From positions 1-58,394 of the forward strand of contig DAOUKT010000030.1 of the NCBI GenBank assembly GCA_034421015.1: a stretch of 58,394 bases of DNA, in the 5' to 3' direction. Below, piece by piece: positions 16,420-24,647 of this stretch (the stretch's first letter is position 1; every line of letters begins with the position of its first letter). This stretch comes from DAOUJW01 sp034421015. Its GTDB lineage: Bacteria; Chloroflexota; Dehalococcoidia; Lucifugimonadales; UBA2985. A program made the position numbers and the translations under genes. The notes beneath the pieces are model-generated. The model did no database searches. It saw nothing but the letters and a program-made list of their open reading frames with translations, and was not told the origin of the DNA.

Positions 16420-18258
16420 TTGGTTCGGGGCCTTACGGACCGGCTGAGCGCCATTCTCGGCAGGACGCCGCGCCCTCCGGTGGAGGACCAGGAGCCCCTG
16501 GAGCGCTGCGCCGCCTGCGACGCCTCCCTGACCGACGCTCCCCTCTACGACCAGTACCGCGTCTGCCCGACCTGCCGGTTCCACTACAGCCTGACCGCCA
16601 GGGAGCGGGTGTCCCTGCTGGCCGACCCCGGCAGCTTCCGGGAGAACCACCGCTCCATTGTCTTCCTTGACCCCGCGACGGCCGAGGCCCGCCCCCGCAG
16701 GGGGTCCCGCAGGACTGGCCTGACGGAGGCGGCGGTCACAGGCAGGTGCTCCATCGGCGGGACGCCCGTCGTGCTCATAGTCCTTGACTTCAGGTTCGTT
16801 GGCGGGACAATAGGGGCCGTCGTTGGAGAGAAGGTGTCCCTGGCCTTCGAGCTTGCCACCAGGAGGAAGATTCCCGTGGTGGCCGTGGTCACCAGCGGGA
16901 CGGCGGACGTCCAGGAGGACGTGATCTCCCTGATGCAGATGGCCAAGGCCTCCTTTGCCCTTAACAGTCTCAACGAGGAGGGACTGCCCTTCATCACGGT
17001 GATGGCCAACCCCACAACCGGCCAGGTGTACTCCAGCTTCGCCACCCTCGCCGACGTCATCCTGTCGGAGCCAGGCGCGCTTCTGGGGCTCGCGCCCGCG
17101 CGACCGGCACCCGCAGGCTCCCAGGCCGCCGCTTCCGGCATTCATAGCGCCGAGGCCCACCTGGCCCGGGGGATGATCGACCGCATTATCGACAGGGAGA
17201 AGCTGAGAGACCTGCTGTCCGCGCTCCTGGAGCTGACGACACCCCGGCAGCCCCCGCCCGACGAGGAGTCCGCCCGCGCGCTGCCCGCGCCCAAGATGGA
17301 GGAGCGCATTGGCGAACGCCACATCGAGGAGCTTTGGCCGCCCGCGTGGGAGAGCGTCCGGCTGGCGCGCAGCGGGGGAGACCGGCCCACGTCCCTGGAC
17401 TTCATCAGACGCTGCCTCTCTGGGTTCGTGGAGCTTCACGGAGACCACCTCTACGGCGACGACCCCTCCATCGTTGCAGGGCTGGGCGACCTGGGAGGCC
17501 AGGCCGTCGCTGTCGTTGGACAGGAGAGGGGCCACGACCTCACGGCCAGGGAGCGCCACGAGGGCCGCATCTACCCGGAGGGCTTCCGCAAGGCCCAGCG
17601 CGTTATGAGGCTGGCTTCCAAGCTCCGTATCCCCCTGCTCACCTTCATCGACACCTCCGGCCCCTACTACGGCCGGGAGTCGGAGGAGCGGGGCATTGGC
17701 AACGCCATCTCGGAGACAATGGCCTACATGGCCCAGCTGCCCGTCCCTACAATATCCGTGGTCGTCGGAGAGGGCGGCAACGAGGGCGCGCTGGCGATGT
17801 CTGTGTCCGACCGCGTCCTCATGCTGGAAAGGGCCGTGTACAACGTCACCTCTCCCGACGTCGCCACGGCGATGCTCCATCGCGAAAGCCCCCCGGAGGG
17901 GGAGCGGCTCGATCCCCTGCGGCTGACGGCCCAGGACTGCCTGGAGCTTGGGATTGTCGACATGGTCGTAGAGGAACCCACGGAGGGCGCGCACATAAAC
18001 CCCAACGAGGCTGCCCAGCGCCTGAAGGCCGCCCTGGAGGATGAGTTGGCGACGCTGACGGCCCGCTCCGCCAAGCGCATTCTGAGCGACAGACGCCGGA
18101 AGTTCCGCAAGATGGGCGAGTACAGCTCCCACTTCCGTGTGGCCCTCAGCCGGGAGGCGTCGACGCTCCAGGGGTACGTGGCCCAGGGCGTGCGGCTCAT
18201 CCGCAGACGACGGAGAAGGCGTCCCGCTCTGCCGGAGGGCGAGGAGAGGAAAGGGTAG
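16420..18258 (+). CDS. accDA: acetyl-CoA carboxylase carboxyltransferase, beta-alpha fusion
   Basis: One 612-residue chain contains both carboxyltransferase subunits. Residues 1-285 are AccD-like: zinc ribbon C30/C33/C49/C52, then VAVVTSGTADVQEDVISLMQ. Residues 290-600 are AccA-like: ELHGDHLYGDDPSIVAGLG and FIDTSGPYYGRESEERGIG, with VVVGEGGNEGALAMSV as the oxyanion part. It transfers CO2 from carboxybiotin to acetyl-CoA, giving malonyl-CoA, the substrate of the FabD at 7.3 kb. Most bacteria have two separate genes. In AccD the expected SGGARM is here TSGTADVQ, so the beta half diverges in its active-site loop. TTG start, no strong ribosome binding site; reinitiation after ftsK is likely. Its last 62 nt recur at 19019-19080. 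Confidence 0.9.
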   Translation: MVRGLTDRLSAILGRTPRPPVEDQEPLERCAACDASLTDAPLYDQYRVCPTCRFHYSLTARERVSLLADPGSFRENHRSIVFLDPATAEARPRRGSRRTGLTEAAVTGRCSIGGTPVVLIVLDFRFVGGTIGAVVGEKVSLAFELATRRKIPVVAVVTSGTADVQEDVISLMQMAKASFALNSLNEEGLPFITVMANPTTGQVYSSFATLADVILSEPGALLGLAPARPAPAGSQAAASGIHSAEAHLARGMIDRIIDREKLRDLLSALLELTTPRQPPPDEESARALPAPKMEERIGERHIEELWPPAWESVRLARSGGDRPTSLDFIRRCLSGFVELHGDHLYGDDPSIVAGLGDLGGQAVAVVGQERGHDLTARERHEGRIYPEGFRKAQRVMRLASKLRIPLLTFIDTSGPYYGRESEERGIGNAISETMAYMAQLPVPTISVVVGEGGNEGALAMSVSDRVLMLERAVYNVTSPDVATAMLHRESPPEGERLDPLRLTAQDCLELGIVDMVVEEPTEGAHINPNEAAQRLKAALEDELATLTARSAKRILSDRRRKFRKMGEYSSHFRVALSREASTLQGYVAQGVRLIRRRRRRRPALPEGEERKG

Positions 18259-18355
18259 ACCTCTATCAGAGCGTCGACCCCTGCTTGCATTCAGACCTAT
18301 AGGAAACTGGTGAACTCCGAATCTGGTCCAGATTGCCGGCCCTTTCCCCAGCGAG

Positions 18356-18391
18356 TTGACGTCACCATATTGCGGTGTGTATGATATACAC
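18356..18391 (+). promoter_or_regulatory. hicAB promoter with overlapping operator
   Basis: TTGACG (18356-18361), 18 nt, TATGAT (18380-18385). A perfect inverted repeat GTGTAT-GAT-ATACAC (18377-18391) covers the -10 box and is the natural site for HicB autorepression. A second palindrome, AATCTGG-T-CCAGATT, lies upstream at 18320-18334. Confidence 0.7.
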
Positions 18392-18411
18392 AACGCCAAA
18401 GATGTCGGCAG

Positions 18412-18606
18412 ATGCATAGTAGGGAAGTAATCAGGAGACTGGAGCGAGACGGGTGGGAGCTTGACCGGGTTCGCGGTAGCCACCACCAATTCAAGCGCCC
18501 GGACAGGTCCGGCAGAGTGACGGTGGCGCATCCCCTGGCTGACATACCGACCGGCACACTTCGCAACATCTTCCGGCAAGCCGGATGGGATTGGAGGGAG
18601 CGATAA
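18412..18606 (+). CDS. hicA: HicA mRNA interferase toxin
   Basis: 64 residues with the dsRBD-like HicA fold: EVIRRLERDGWELDRVRGSHHQF, catalytic histidine in GSHH (H24/H25), and VAHPLADIPTGTLRNIFRQAG. HicA cleaves mRNA in a ribosome-independent way and is held by HicB. The length is typical. The stop overlaps the hicB start by one base (TAATG), the classic gene order and coupling for hicAB. The module seems intact. Confidence 0.93.
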   Translation: MHSREVIRRLERDGWELDRVRGSHHQFKRPDRSGRVTVAHPLADIPTGTLRNIFRQAGWDWRER

Positions 18607-19013
18607 TGCAGTTCGCCATTGTAATCCACCACGACGAAGGGTCCAGCTTCGGGGTCTCAGTCCCGGACCTTCCCGGCTGCTTCTCCGGAGGTGAGACGGT
18701 GGAGGAGGCTTTCGTTGCCGCCCGCGAGGCGATCCTGCTTCACCTTGAAGGTATGGTGGCAGACGGGGATCCCTTGCCCCAGCCACGACCCATTGAGACG
18801 CATCTGGACAACGAGAATTATCAGGGAGGTGTATGGGGCATGGTCGACGTTGACCTGGCCGCCCTTCCCGACAAAGCCGTGCGAGTCAACATTACGGTGC
18901 CATCCAGGTTGCTCACCGTAATCGACCAGTGGGCCAACCGCGAAAGCGAGACCAGGTCCGGCTTTCTTGCCAAGACCGCCCTTGAGCACATCAGCGCCAG
19001 GTCATCTCAGTAG
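18606..19013 (+). CDS. hicB: HicB antitoxin
   Basis: 135 residues. The N-terminal half is the HicB partial RNase-H fold: FAIVIHHDEGSSFGVSVPDL, then PGCFSGGETVEEAFVAAREA. The C-terminal part (VNITVPSRLLTVIDQWANRE) looks like a ribbon-helix-helix DNA-binding domain, so HicB can both bind HicA and repress the operator at 18377-18391. Immediately downstream lies a partial second copy of this gene joined to an accDA tail. Confidence 0.92.
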   Translation: MQFAIVIHHDEGSSFGVSVPDLPGCFSGGETVEEAFVAAREAILLHLEGMVADGDPLPQPRPIETHLDNENYQGGVWGMVDVDLAALPDKAVRVNITVPSRLLTVIDQWANRESETRSGFLAKTALEHISARSSQ

Positions 19014-19018
19014 TACGC

Positions 19019-19227
19019 CTCATCCGCAGACGACGGAGAAGATGTCCCGCTCTGCCGGAGGGCGAGGAGCGGGAAGGGTAATGCAGTTCGCCATTTTAGT
19101 CCACCATGATGACGGGTCCAGTTACGGGGCCTCAGTCCCGGACCTTCCCGGCCGCTTCTCTGGAGGTCGGACGGCAGTGCTTGGAACAGAGATAACCCTA
19201 AGAAAGACGGGGCGAGGTGTGAAGTAG
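19019..19227 (+). pseudogene. chimeric duplicate: accDA 3' end fused to hicB 5' end
   Basis: Bases 19019-19080 match 18196-18257, the last 62 nt of accDA, at 58 of 62 positions without gaps. The next base starts a copy of hicB (FAILVHHDDGSSYGASVPDL), joined right at its ATG. The similarity to hicB ends near 19175 and the frame stops at 19227 after 48 residues. The hicA gene and the promoter between accDA and hicB are absent from the copy. This is a recombination scar and not a gene likely to function; a short HicB-like peptide could still be made. Confidence 0.8.
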
Positions 19228-19255
19228 TTTGCAGACGTAGCGCCCATCCCAAGCG

Positions 19256-19591
19256 TCAGGTGCTAGGGCGCATAGATCCGGCCACTGCAATCATAAGAAC
19301 CGCGGAAGGCATTAAGAGAAGCCCGAGGCCAGTGCCCAAGCTACCTATAACGGAACAAGCCAGCAAGCCGAATGCTACGAACCAGACCAGCCAGGGATGG
19401 TTTTGTTGACTGACACACCTGTACGACCAAATAGTTACCCATAGGATAAGCAAGAGGGCCAAGAAGCCTGCGGTATGGGCGCTATGCCAAAGAAAGACCA
19501 GTAGAACCAAGCAGGCCGTCCACACCGGAAAGAGGGCAATAAACGCAACTATAGAGGGGGTCATAAGCCATCGGCCAAGTGTGTTCATCAA
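19256..19591 (-). CDS. small polytopic membrane protein, unknown
   Basis: 111 residues, nearly all hydrophobic, with three to four predicted spans (IVAFIALFPVWTACLVLLVF, FLALLLILWVTIW, WLVWFVAFGLLACSVIG, GLLLMPSAVLMIAVAG). No charged catalytic pattern is seen. It lies alone between the hicB remnant and a divergent zinc-ribbon gene. No family recognised. Confidence 0.5.
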   Translation of the reverse strand: MMNTLGRWLMTPSIVAFIALFPVWTACLVLLVFLWHSAHTAGFLALLLILWVTIWSYRCVSQQNHPWLVWFVAFGLLACSVIGSLGTGLGLLLMPSAVLMIAVAGSMRPST

Positions 19592-19689
19592 TGCCCTCGG
19601 TAGGTCACATCCCCATTATACGACACTGGCCGCCCTTATTCAGACAAGAACGGTCTGCGTGCCGATTCTTCTCCCTCCGCCCCCATCCC

Positions 19690-19719
19690 TTGCCACCAGT
19701 TTGCAATTAGTGATATACT
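19690..19719 (+). promoter_or_regulatory. promoter of the zinc-ribbon gene
   Basis: TTGCCA (19690-19695), 18 nt, TATACT (19714-19719). Start near 19726, 29 nt before the GTG. Confidence 0.6.
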
Positions 19720-19754
19720 TCTCAAAGTTTTGCAACGGCAGGGAGGAGGCTTCA

Positions 19755-19967
19755 GTGGAGAACTTAATCATACCCAAGTGTCAGAAGTGCAGTACCGGTG
19801 ACCTGGTCCCGCTCTCTGATTTCGGAAGCCAGGGCGCACCTATCCATTACAAGGCCTGGGTCTGCACCAACCCGGATTGCGGCTTCAACATCAAGATTCG
19901 CAACGGGGACGTTTACCTCAACGAGCCAATCACCAGCGGCGCAATGCACTCTCCGAGGGCGCGCTAG
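19755..19967 (+). CDS. small zinc-ribbon protein
   Basis: 70 residues with CQKC near residue 9 and CTNPDC near residue 37, a four-cysteine zinc ribbon as found in small nucleic-acid-binding or regulatory proteins. GTG is chosen because GGAGGAG (19742-19748) lies 6-7 nt upstream and a promoter is well placed. The N-terminus is VENLIIPKCQKCSTGDLVPL in translation of the raw frame. Function is unknown; it stands alone. Confidence 0.6.
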   Translation: MENLIIPKCQKCSTGDLVPLSDFGSQGAPIHYKAWVCTNPDCGFNIKIRNGDVYLNEPITSGAMHSPRAR

Positions 19968-20104
19968 GACGGAGCTTTAACGACTCTTCGACATAGCTCG
20001 CCGCTCCTAGCGGCCGCGTAGTCTGCGCCAAGCCTGTGACGGGTTGTATCGCGGCGTGCGACTGGTGGTCCATTCGCCGCATCGCGCTAAATCATGGCCT
20101 CTTT

Positions 20105-20221
20105 CCCGCTCATAGCCTGCCCCGTACTTGATACGGGGGTGAGCCCGTCGAACCAATTGAGCGGGAAGCTTAGAGGCAGACGCCCCCGCTCATTTCCTTC
20201 GACAAGCTCAGGATGAGCGGG
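20105..20221. repeat. palindromic repeats with CCCGCTCAT / ATGAGCGGG ends
   Basis: Between 19968 and 20288 there is no gene. CCCGCTCAT (20105-20113) and TTGAGCGGG (20157-20165) bound one element; CCCGCTCAT (20185-20193) and ATGAGCGGG (20213-20221) bound another, with CCTTCGACAAGCTCAGG inside. The same core, inverted, occurs at 56394-56428, and related copies at 26690-26785 and 56451-56487. Confidence 0.75.
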
Positions 20222-20288
20222 CCAATGGCTGTGGCCTACAGTCTCCATGTGCGGCTATTGACGCTCCTGCCCGCCTCCCCTAGACTTT

Positions 20289-20306
20289 AGACCGACCAGT
20301 CGGTCT
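20289..20306. promoter_or_regulatory. TetR operator palindrome
   Basis: Perfect inverted repeat AGACCGAC-CA-GTCGGTCT, ending 10 nt before the tetR ATG. ACCGACxxGTCGGT is a usual site shape for TetR repressors, so autoregulation is likely. Confidence 0.75.
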
Positions 20307-20316
20307 GGAGGGTAGT

Positions 20317-20955
20317 ATGGAGGTCAGGGAGCCACAGGTACAGCCATCGCCGGAGGGCAAGGAGGCCACGCGCCAGCGCATCCTGGACGCGGCCACCGAG
20401 GTCTTCTCCGAAAAGGGCTATCACGGCTCGGCCGTCGACGACATAGTGAAGGCGTCCCGGACGTCCAAGGGATCCTTCTACTTCCACTTCCCCAGCAAGC
20501 AGGAGATATTCTTCGCCCTGGTCGACAGGCTCATAGCCGCGCTGGCACGCTCCACGGAGGAGGCCATCGCCCAGGAGAGCGGCGCGCTGGCAAAGGTGAC
20601 GGCCGCCCTGGACACGGTGTTCCGCACCTTCTCCCGGCATCGCAGCCTGGCCAAGATACTCCTGGTCAGCGGCGTCGGGCTGGGCAAGGCCTTCGACGAC
20701 CGCCTGTTTGCAATCCACGCCCGCTTTGCCGCAGTCATCAAGTCGCATCTGGACGAGGCCGTGGCGGAGGGATCCATCCCGCCTGTGGACACGGAGTTGA
20801 CGGCCTACGTCTGGATGGGCGCCGTCAACGAGGTCATAGTGCGGTGGCTGTACACGGGAAAGCCGGAGCCGTTGGAGGGCGCGCTGGACAGCCTGCGGGA
20901 GCTTCTCCTTCGGAGCATCCGGGCCGATGAACTAGAATATGGAAACCAGAAGTAG
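20317..20955 (+). CDS. TetR/AcrR-family transcriptional repressor
   Basis: 212 residues. The N-terminal helix-turn-helix is complete: TRQRILDAATEVFSEKGYHG, then VDDIVKASRTSKGSFYFHFP, which is the family hallmark (TxxxIxxxAGxSxGxxYxHF). The ligand-binding helices from residue 70 on give no clue to the effector. GGAGGG lies 4 nt before ATG and the operator palindrome sits between promoter and gene. The next gene starts 12 nt after the stop, so the unknown/PIN pair may be under its control. Confidence 0.88.
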   Translation: MEVREPQVQPSPEGKEATRQRILDAATEVFSEKGYHGSAVDDIVKASRTSKGSFYFHFPSKQEIFFALVDRLIAALARSTEEAIAQESGALAKVTAALDTVFRTFSRHRSLAKILLVSGVGLGKAFDDRLFAIHARFAAVIKSHLDEAVAEGSIPPVDTELTAYVWMGAVNEVIVRWLYTGKPEPLEGALDSLRELLLRSIRADELEYGNQK

Positions 20956-20967
20956 CTGGAGGAAGTC

Positions 20968-21765
20968 ATGCCTGCGGCGGAACTTTCTATAGTCGTAGAC
21001 AGCAACACTGAAGACCCTGTATCTGTTCAAGGATTTCTCGACGCTGTGTCCAATACGCTTGAGATACTGCGCAATTTGGATAGCGCAATATCGCTCAGGC
21101 GCACAGGAACTTTGCGCTGGGTGATAAGCGAACTCCATTCCGAGAGTCCGGCTACGGCTAGGCTTAAAGCCGTACCCTCTCCGGAGGAGCAAGATTTCAG
21201 CTATGACGTAATACGCAGTTATTTGGATGGACTGGAGCAGCTGACTGCAGGGAGTGTTCTGCCAACGAACTTTCCTGATGATGCCCTGGAGTCCGCGAAA
21301 CGGCTGTCGAGAGACATGGTGAAGGAAAACACCGTTATTCTTCTCCGGCACCAAGAACGAAGTGTCAAAGTCAGTGAACGAATCGCCGCAAATGTCGATG
21401 AACGCCTCTCCCAAACCTACTCCTCCACCGGTTCAGTGGAGGGTACTCTGGAAATGATAACGCTACACGACCGGAGTTACTTTCGCGTGTATGACTCCAT
21501 TCATGGCATGGGTGTTCCCTGCTATTTCGAACCGACTCTTCTTGAGAACGTCAGGCAAGGCATAGGACGCAGGGTCTCGGTCGAGGGCAATATACAGAGC
21601 GACAGGAACGGGAAAATCAGGTCGCTTAGAGTGGCCAGATTTCGTTTGCTTCCTGATGAAGATCACCTACCCACCCCCTCCCAAATGCGTGGGCTTGTAA
21701 AGGACATGGCGGAGGGACGCCTTGCTGAAGAATACTTGCGGAACTTGAGAGATGACACTCGCTAG
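20968..21765 (+). CDS. unknown protein partnered with a PIN nuclease
   Basis: 265 residues, no family recognised. The first 130 residues are mostly helical. Residues 145-225 look like a small beta-barrel (GSVEGTLEMITLHDRSYFRV, then GRRVSVEGNIQSDRNGKIRS), an OB-fold-like pattern that could bind nucleic acid or its partner. The C-terminus is helical (RGLVKDMAEGRLAEEYLRNL). GGAGG precedes ATG. It overlaps the PIN gene by 14 nt, which implies tight coupling, and it takes the place of the antitoxin in a VapBC-like pair, yet it is three times longer than any usual VapB and has no visible ribbon-helix-helix or AbrB domain. Confidence 0.6.
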   Translation: MPAAELSIVVDSNTEDPVSVQGFLDAVSNTLEILRNLDSAISLRRTGTLRWVISELHSESPATARLKAVPSPEEQDFSYDVIRSYLDGLEQLTAGSVLPTNFPDDALESAKRLSRDMVKENTVILLRHQERSVKVSERIAANVDERLSQTYSSTGSVEGTLEMITLHDRSYFRVYDSIHGMGVPCYFEPTLLENVRQGIGRRVSVEGNIQSDRNGKIRSLRVARFRLLPDEDHLPTPSQMRGLVKDMAEGRLAEEYLRNLRDDTR

Positions 21766-22210
21766 TGGCTTGAGGAGATACTGGGATTCCTGCAATTTCA
21801 TTTCCCTCATCGTCGAGGACGAAGCCGACAGAGCCGAAATCTGTCAGCATATCCTAGATGACGCTGCGGCGGGAAAGACCGTTATTATTACCTCAACACT
21901 GACCATAGCTGAGGTCATACGGATGAGAGGAAATCCTATTCTCACTGAGGATGAAGAAACGACTATTGCGGGATTCTTCCAGCACAGCTACATTCTCCTG
22001 CATGATGTAACCCGCATAGTAGCAGAAAATGCTCGCAGATTGGCACGCCAACACGGCCTTAGACCAAATGACGCCATACACCTTGCTACGGCTTTACTGT
22101 CTGACGCAGACGTGTTCGAATCTTGGAACAAGAACGACTTTGATAGAATCCAGGGCGTCTCAATAGAAATACGGACTCCCACATGGCAAGGGACCCTGCC
22201 ACTTCTGTGA
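21752..22210 (+). CDS. PIN-domain ribonuclease (VapC-like)
   Basis: 152 residues with the PIN acid set: YWDSCNF (first Asp, residue 11), LTIAEVIRM (Glu), RPNDAIHLATAL (Asp) and WNKNDFDRI (last Asp). These bind Mg/Mn for RNA cleavage. The start overlaps the end of the preceding unknown gene by 14 nt. VapC toxins have 125-145 residues, so length fits. The target RNA is unknown. The pairing suggests a toxin-antitoxin module with an uncharacterised antitoxin. Confidence 0.85.
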   Translation: MTLASGLRRYWDSCNFISLIVEDEADRAEICQHILDDAAAGKTVIITSTLTIAEVIRMRGNPILTEDEETTIAGFFQHSYILLHDVTRIVAENARRLARQHGLRPNDAIHLATALLSDADVFESWNKNDFDRIQGVSIEIRTPTWQGTLPLL

Positions 22211-22252
22211 TTCAGGTCAGAAGTAAAGCACTTTAGTGAGTATGTTGCAACC

Positions 22253-23713
22253 ATGAAATTCAAAGACATCAGACAATTCATTGCGTTCCTTGAGGAGAGG
22301 GGCGAGCTGGCACGCATCAAGGCCCCGGTAAGCTGCGAGCTTGAGATCGCCGAGATCAACGACCGCGTGGTCAAGAGCGGCGGCCCTGCCCTGCTCTTCG
22401 AGAACGTCCAGGGATACGACATCCCGGTGCTTATCAACACCTTCGGGTCGGAGCGGCGCATGGCGTGGGCCCTTGGCGTGGAGCGCCTGGACGACCTCGG
22501 CGACAGGGTGAGAAAGCTCCTGGGCCTGATGCAGGGGCCGCCCGCCGGCCTCATGGACAAGTTCCGCACGCTGATGGATCTCATCAAGATGGCGGGGTCG
22601 CAGCCCAAGACGGTGCGACAGGCCCCGTGCCAGGAGATGATTCTCACCGGCCCGGAAGCCGATCTGAACAGCCTCCCCATTCTGAAGTGCTGGCCCATGG
22701 ACGCCGGCCGCTTCATCACCCTGCCCCTCGTTATTTCCAGGGACCCCGAAACCGGCGTCCGCAACGTCGGCACCTACCGGATGCAGGTCTACGACGGCCA
22801 GACCGCCGGGATGCACTGGCAGACTCACAAGGTCGGCACACACCACGAGCGCGTCGCGCGGGAGCAGGGCCGCGAGCGGTTGGAGGTTGCCGTGGCCCTT
22901 GGCGGCGACCCAACCACGCTGTGGACGGGGTCGGCGCCGCTGCCGCCGGGCCTGGACGAACTGGCAATCGCGGGCGTTATGCGCGAGGAGGGCGTGGAGG
23001 TAGTCAAGTGCGCCACCGTCGACCTGGAGGTGCCCGCCCACTCGGAGATTGTGCTGGAGGGGTACATCGTGCCGGGAGAGGAGCGCATCGAGGGGCCGTT
23101 CGGTGACCACACGGGCTACTACTCTATGGCGGACACATATCCAGTCTTCCACCTGACGGCGATTACGCGTCGTCGAAACCCCATATACCCCACCATCCTC
23201 GTGGGGCGGCCCGTGCAGGAGGACTACTACATGGGCAAGGCCACGGAGCGGCTGTTCATGCCCATCATCCAGACGGTGCTGCCGGAGATTGTGGACATGA
23301 ATATGCCGGCGGAGGGGGTGTTCCACAACCTGGTCATTGTCTCCATCAAGAAGGAGTACCCCGGCCAGGCGCAGAAGGTGATGCACGCTCTGTGGGGCAT
23401 GGGCCTGATGATGCTGGCAAAGGCGATTATTGTGGTGGACGACTATGTCAACGTGCAGGACGTGTCCGAGGTTGCGTGGCGAGTGACCAACAACCTGGAC
23501 GGGTCCCGGGATATCACATTTGCCGACGGGCCGGTGGACGACCTGGACCACGCCTCGCCGACGGCGAAGTTCGGCAGCAAGGTGGGCATCGATGCGACGG
23601 CCAAGGGCCCGATGGAGGGCCGGGAGCGCGAGTGGCCCCCGGACATCGTCATGTCGGAGGAGATCAAGGCCCTGGTGGACAGCAAGTGGGAGCAGTACGG
23701 GATAGGCCAATAG
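22253..23713 (+). CDS. ubiD: UbiD-family prenylated-FMN decarboxylase
   Basis: 486 residues, full-length UbiD fold. ERIEGPFGDHTGYYS (about residues 279-293) holds the conserved E-x-P-F-G-x-H/E-xG-Y active-site motif, and MNMPAEGVFHNLVIVSIKKEYPGQA the second half. It decarboxylates an aromatic acid using prenylated FMN made by the UbiX homologue encoded 0.9 kb downstream. With the UbiA and UbiE genes beside it, the substrate is probably a prenylated naphthoate on the route to menaquinone, as in the late futalosine pathway. Ubiquinone is not expected in this lineage. Confidence 0.9.
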   Translation: MKFKDIRQFIAFLEERGELARIKAPVSCELEIAEINDRVVKSGGPALLFENVQGYDIPVLINTFGSERRMAWALGVERLDDLGDRVRKLLGLMQGPPAGLMDKFRTLMDLIKMAGSQPKTVRQAPCQEMILTGPEADLNSLPILKCWPMDAGRFITLPLVISRDPETGVRNVGTYRMQVYDGQTAGMHWQTHKVGTHHERVAREQGRERLEVAVALGGDPTTLWTGSAPLPPGLDELAIAGVMREEGVEVVKCATVDLEVPAHSEIVLEGYIVPGEERIEGPFGDHTGYYSMADTYPVFHLTAITRRRNPIYPTILVGRPVQEDYYMGKATERLFMPIIQTVLPEIVDMNMPAEGVFHNLVIVSIKKEYPGQAQKVMHALWGMGLMMLAKAIIVVDDYVNVQDVSEVAWRVTNNLDGSRDITFADGPVDDLDHASPTAKFGSKVGIDATAKGPMEGREREWPPDIVMSEEIKALVDSKWEQYGIGQ

Positions 23714-23762
23714 AAGACCAAATGGCATCAGCCACACACCCTCCCACCAAGCCGGAAGCGCC

Positions 23763-24632
23763 ATGAGCATGGTAACGGCCGTGCCAGCCAAGCTCCGGCT
23801 CATCCTGGACTCCATCCGGTTTGAGCACACCATCTTCGCCCTGCCCTTCGCCTACCTGGGCATGGCGCTGGCCGCCGATGGCCTGCCCACCCTGGCCCAG
23901 TTCCTGTGGATAACCGTGGCCATGGCGTCGGCGCGGACGCTTGCCATGTCCGCCAACCGCATCATCGACCGGCATCTGGACGCCCGGAACCCACGCACGG
24001 CCTCGCGGCCCCTGCCCGCCGGTCGCATCAAGCTGTGGGAGATGACCGCCATGTCGACCGTATCCCTGGCCGTCTTCCTGGTGTCCGCGGCCATGCTCAA
24101 CCCCCTGGCGCTGGCTCTTGCGCCCGTGGCAGCCGTGGTGGTCGTTGGCTACTCGTACACCAAGCGGTTCACCTGGACGTCCCACTTCATCCTGGGCTGG
24201 GCCGACGGCATCGCGCCCGCCGGGGCGTGGATAGCCGTGACCGGCGCGCTGTCCTGGGAGCCGGTTCTCCTGGCCTTTGCCGTCGCCACGTGGATAGGCG
24301 GCTTCGACATCCTGTACGCCTGCCAGGACTACGACTTCGACAGGGAGAGCGGCCTGCACTCGATACCCCAGAAGTTCGGGATATCCGCGGCCCTCCACTG
24401 GGCCAAGGCTATGCACGTCCTGACAGTCGCGTCGCTAGTGGCCCTGGGTCCCTGGATGGGGCTGGGGTTCCCCTACTACATCGGCTGCGCGCTGGCCGCC
24501 GGCCTCCTGGTCTACGAGCACAGGCTGGTCTCCCCCACCGACCTGTCACGGCTGAATATGGCCTTCTTCAACGTCAACGGCTACATCGCCGTCATCATGT
24601 TCGTATTCACATTTGCGTCAATATACGTTTAG
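23763..24632 (+). CDS. ubiA: UbiA-family prenyltransferase (menaquinone pathway)
   Basis: 289 residues with about eight membrane spans. The two Asp-rich Mg-diphosphate sites are NRIIDRHLDARNPRT (near residue 61) and YACQDYDFDRESGLHSIP (near 182). The enzyme attaches a polyprenyl chain to an aromatic ring in the membrane. The neighbouring UbiD, UbiX and UbiE homologues point to the futalosine-type late menaquinone steps. ATG 49 nt after ubiD. Confidence 0.92.
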   Translation: MSMVTAVPAKLRLILDSIRFEHTIFALPFAYLGMALAADGLPTLAQFLWITVAMASARTLAMSANRIIDRHLDARNPRTASRPLPAGRIKLWEMTAMSTVSLAVFLVSAAMLNPLALALAPVAAVVVVGYSYTKRFTWTSHFILGWADGIAPAGAWIAVTGALSWEPVLLAFAVATWIGGFDILYACQDYDFDRESGLHSIPQKFGISAALHWAKAMHVLTVASLVALGPWMGLGFPYYIGCALAAGLLVYEHRLVSPTDLSRLNMAFFNVNGYIAVIMFVFTFASIYV

Positions 24633-24647
24633 GGCGATACTGAGAGC

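Noticed and set aside
15664..18786. A 1040-residue open frame antisense to ftsK and accDA
   Set aside because: It is the GC-rich shadow of two well-supported genes on the plus strand; its sequence is low-complexity and has no domain.
22217..23833. A 538-residue open frame antisense to ubiD
   Set aside because: Shadow frame rich in His, Arg and Val, with no ribosome binding site; the plus-strand UbiD motifs are unambiguous.
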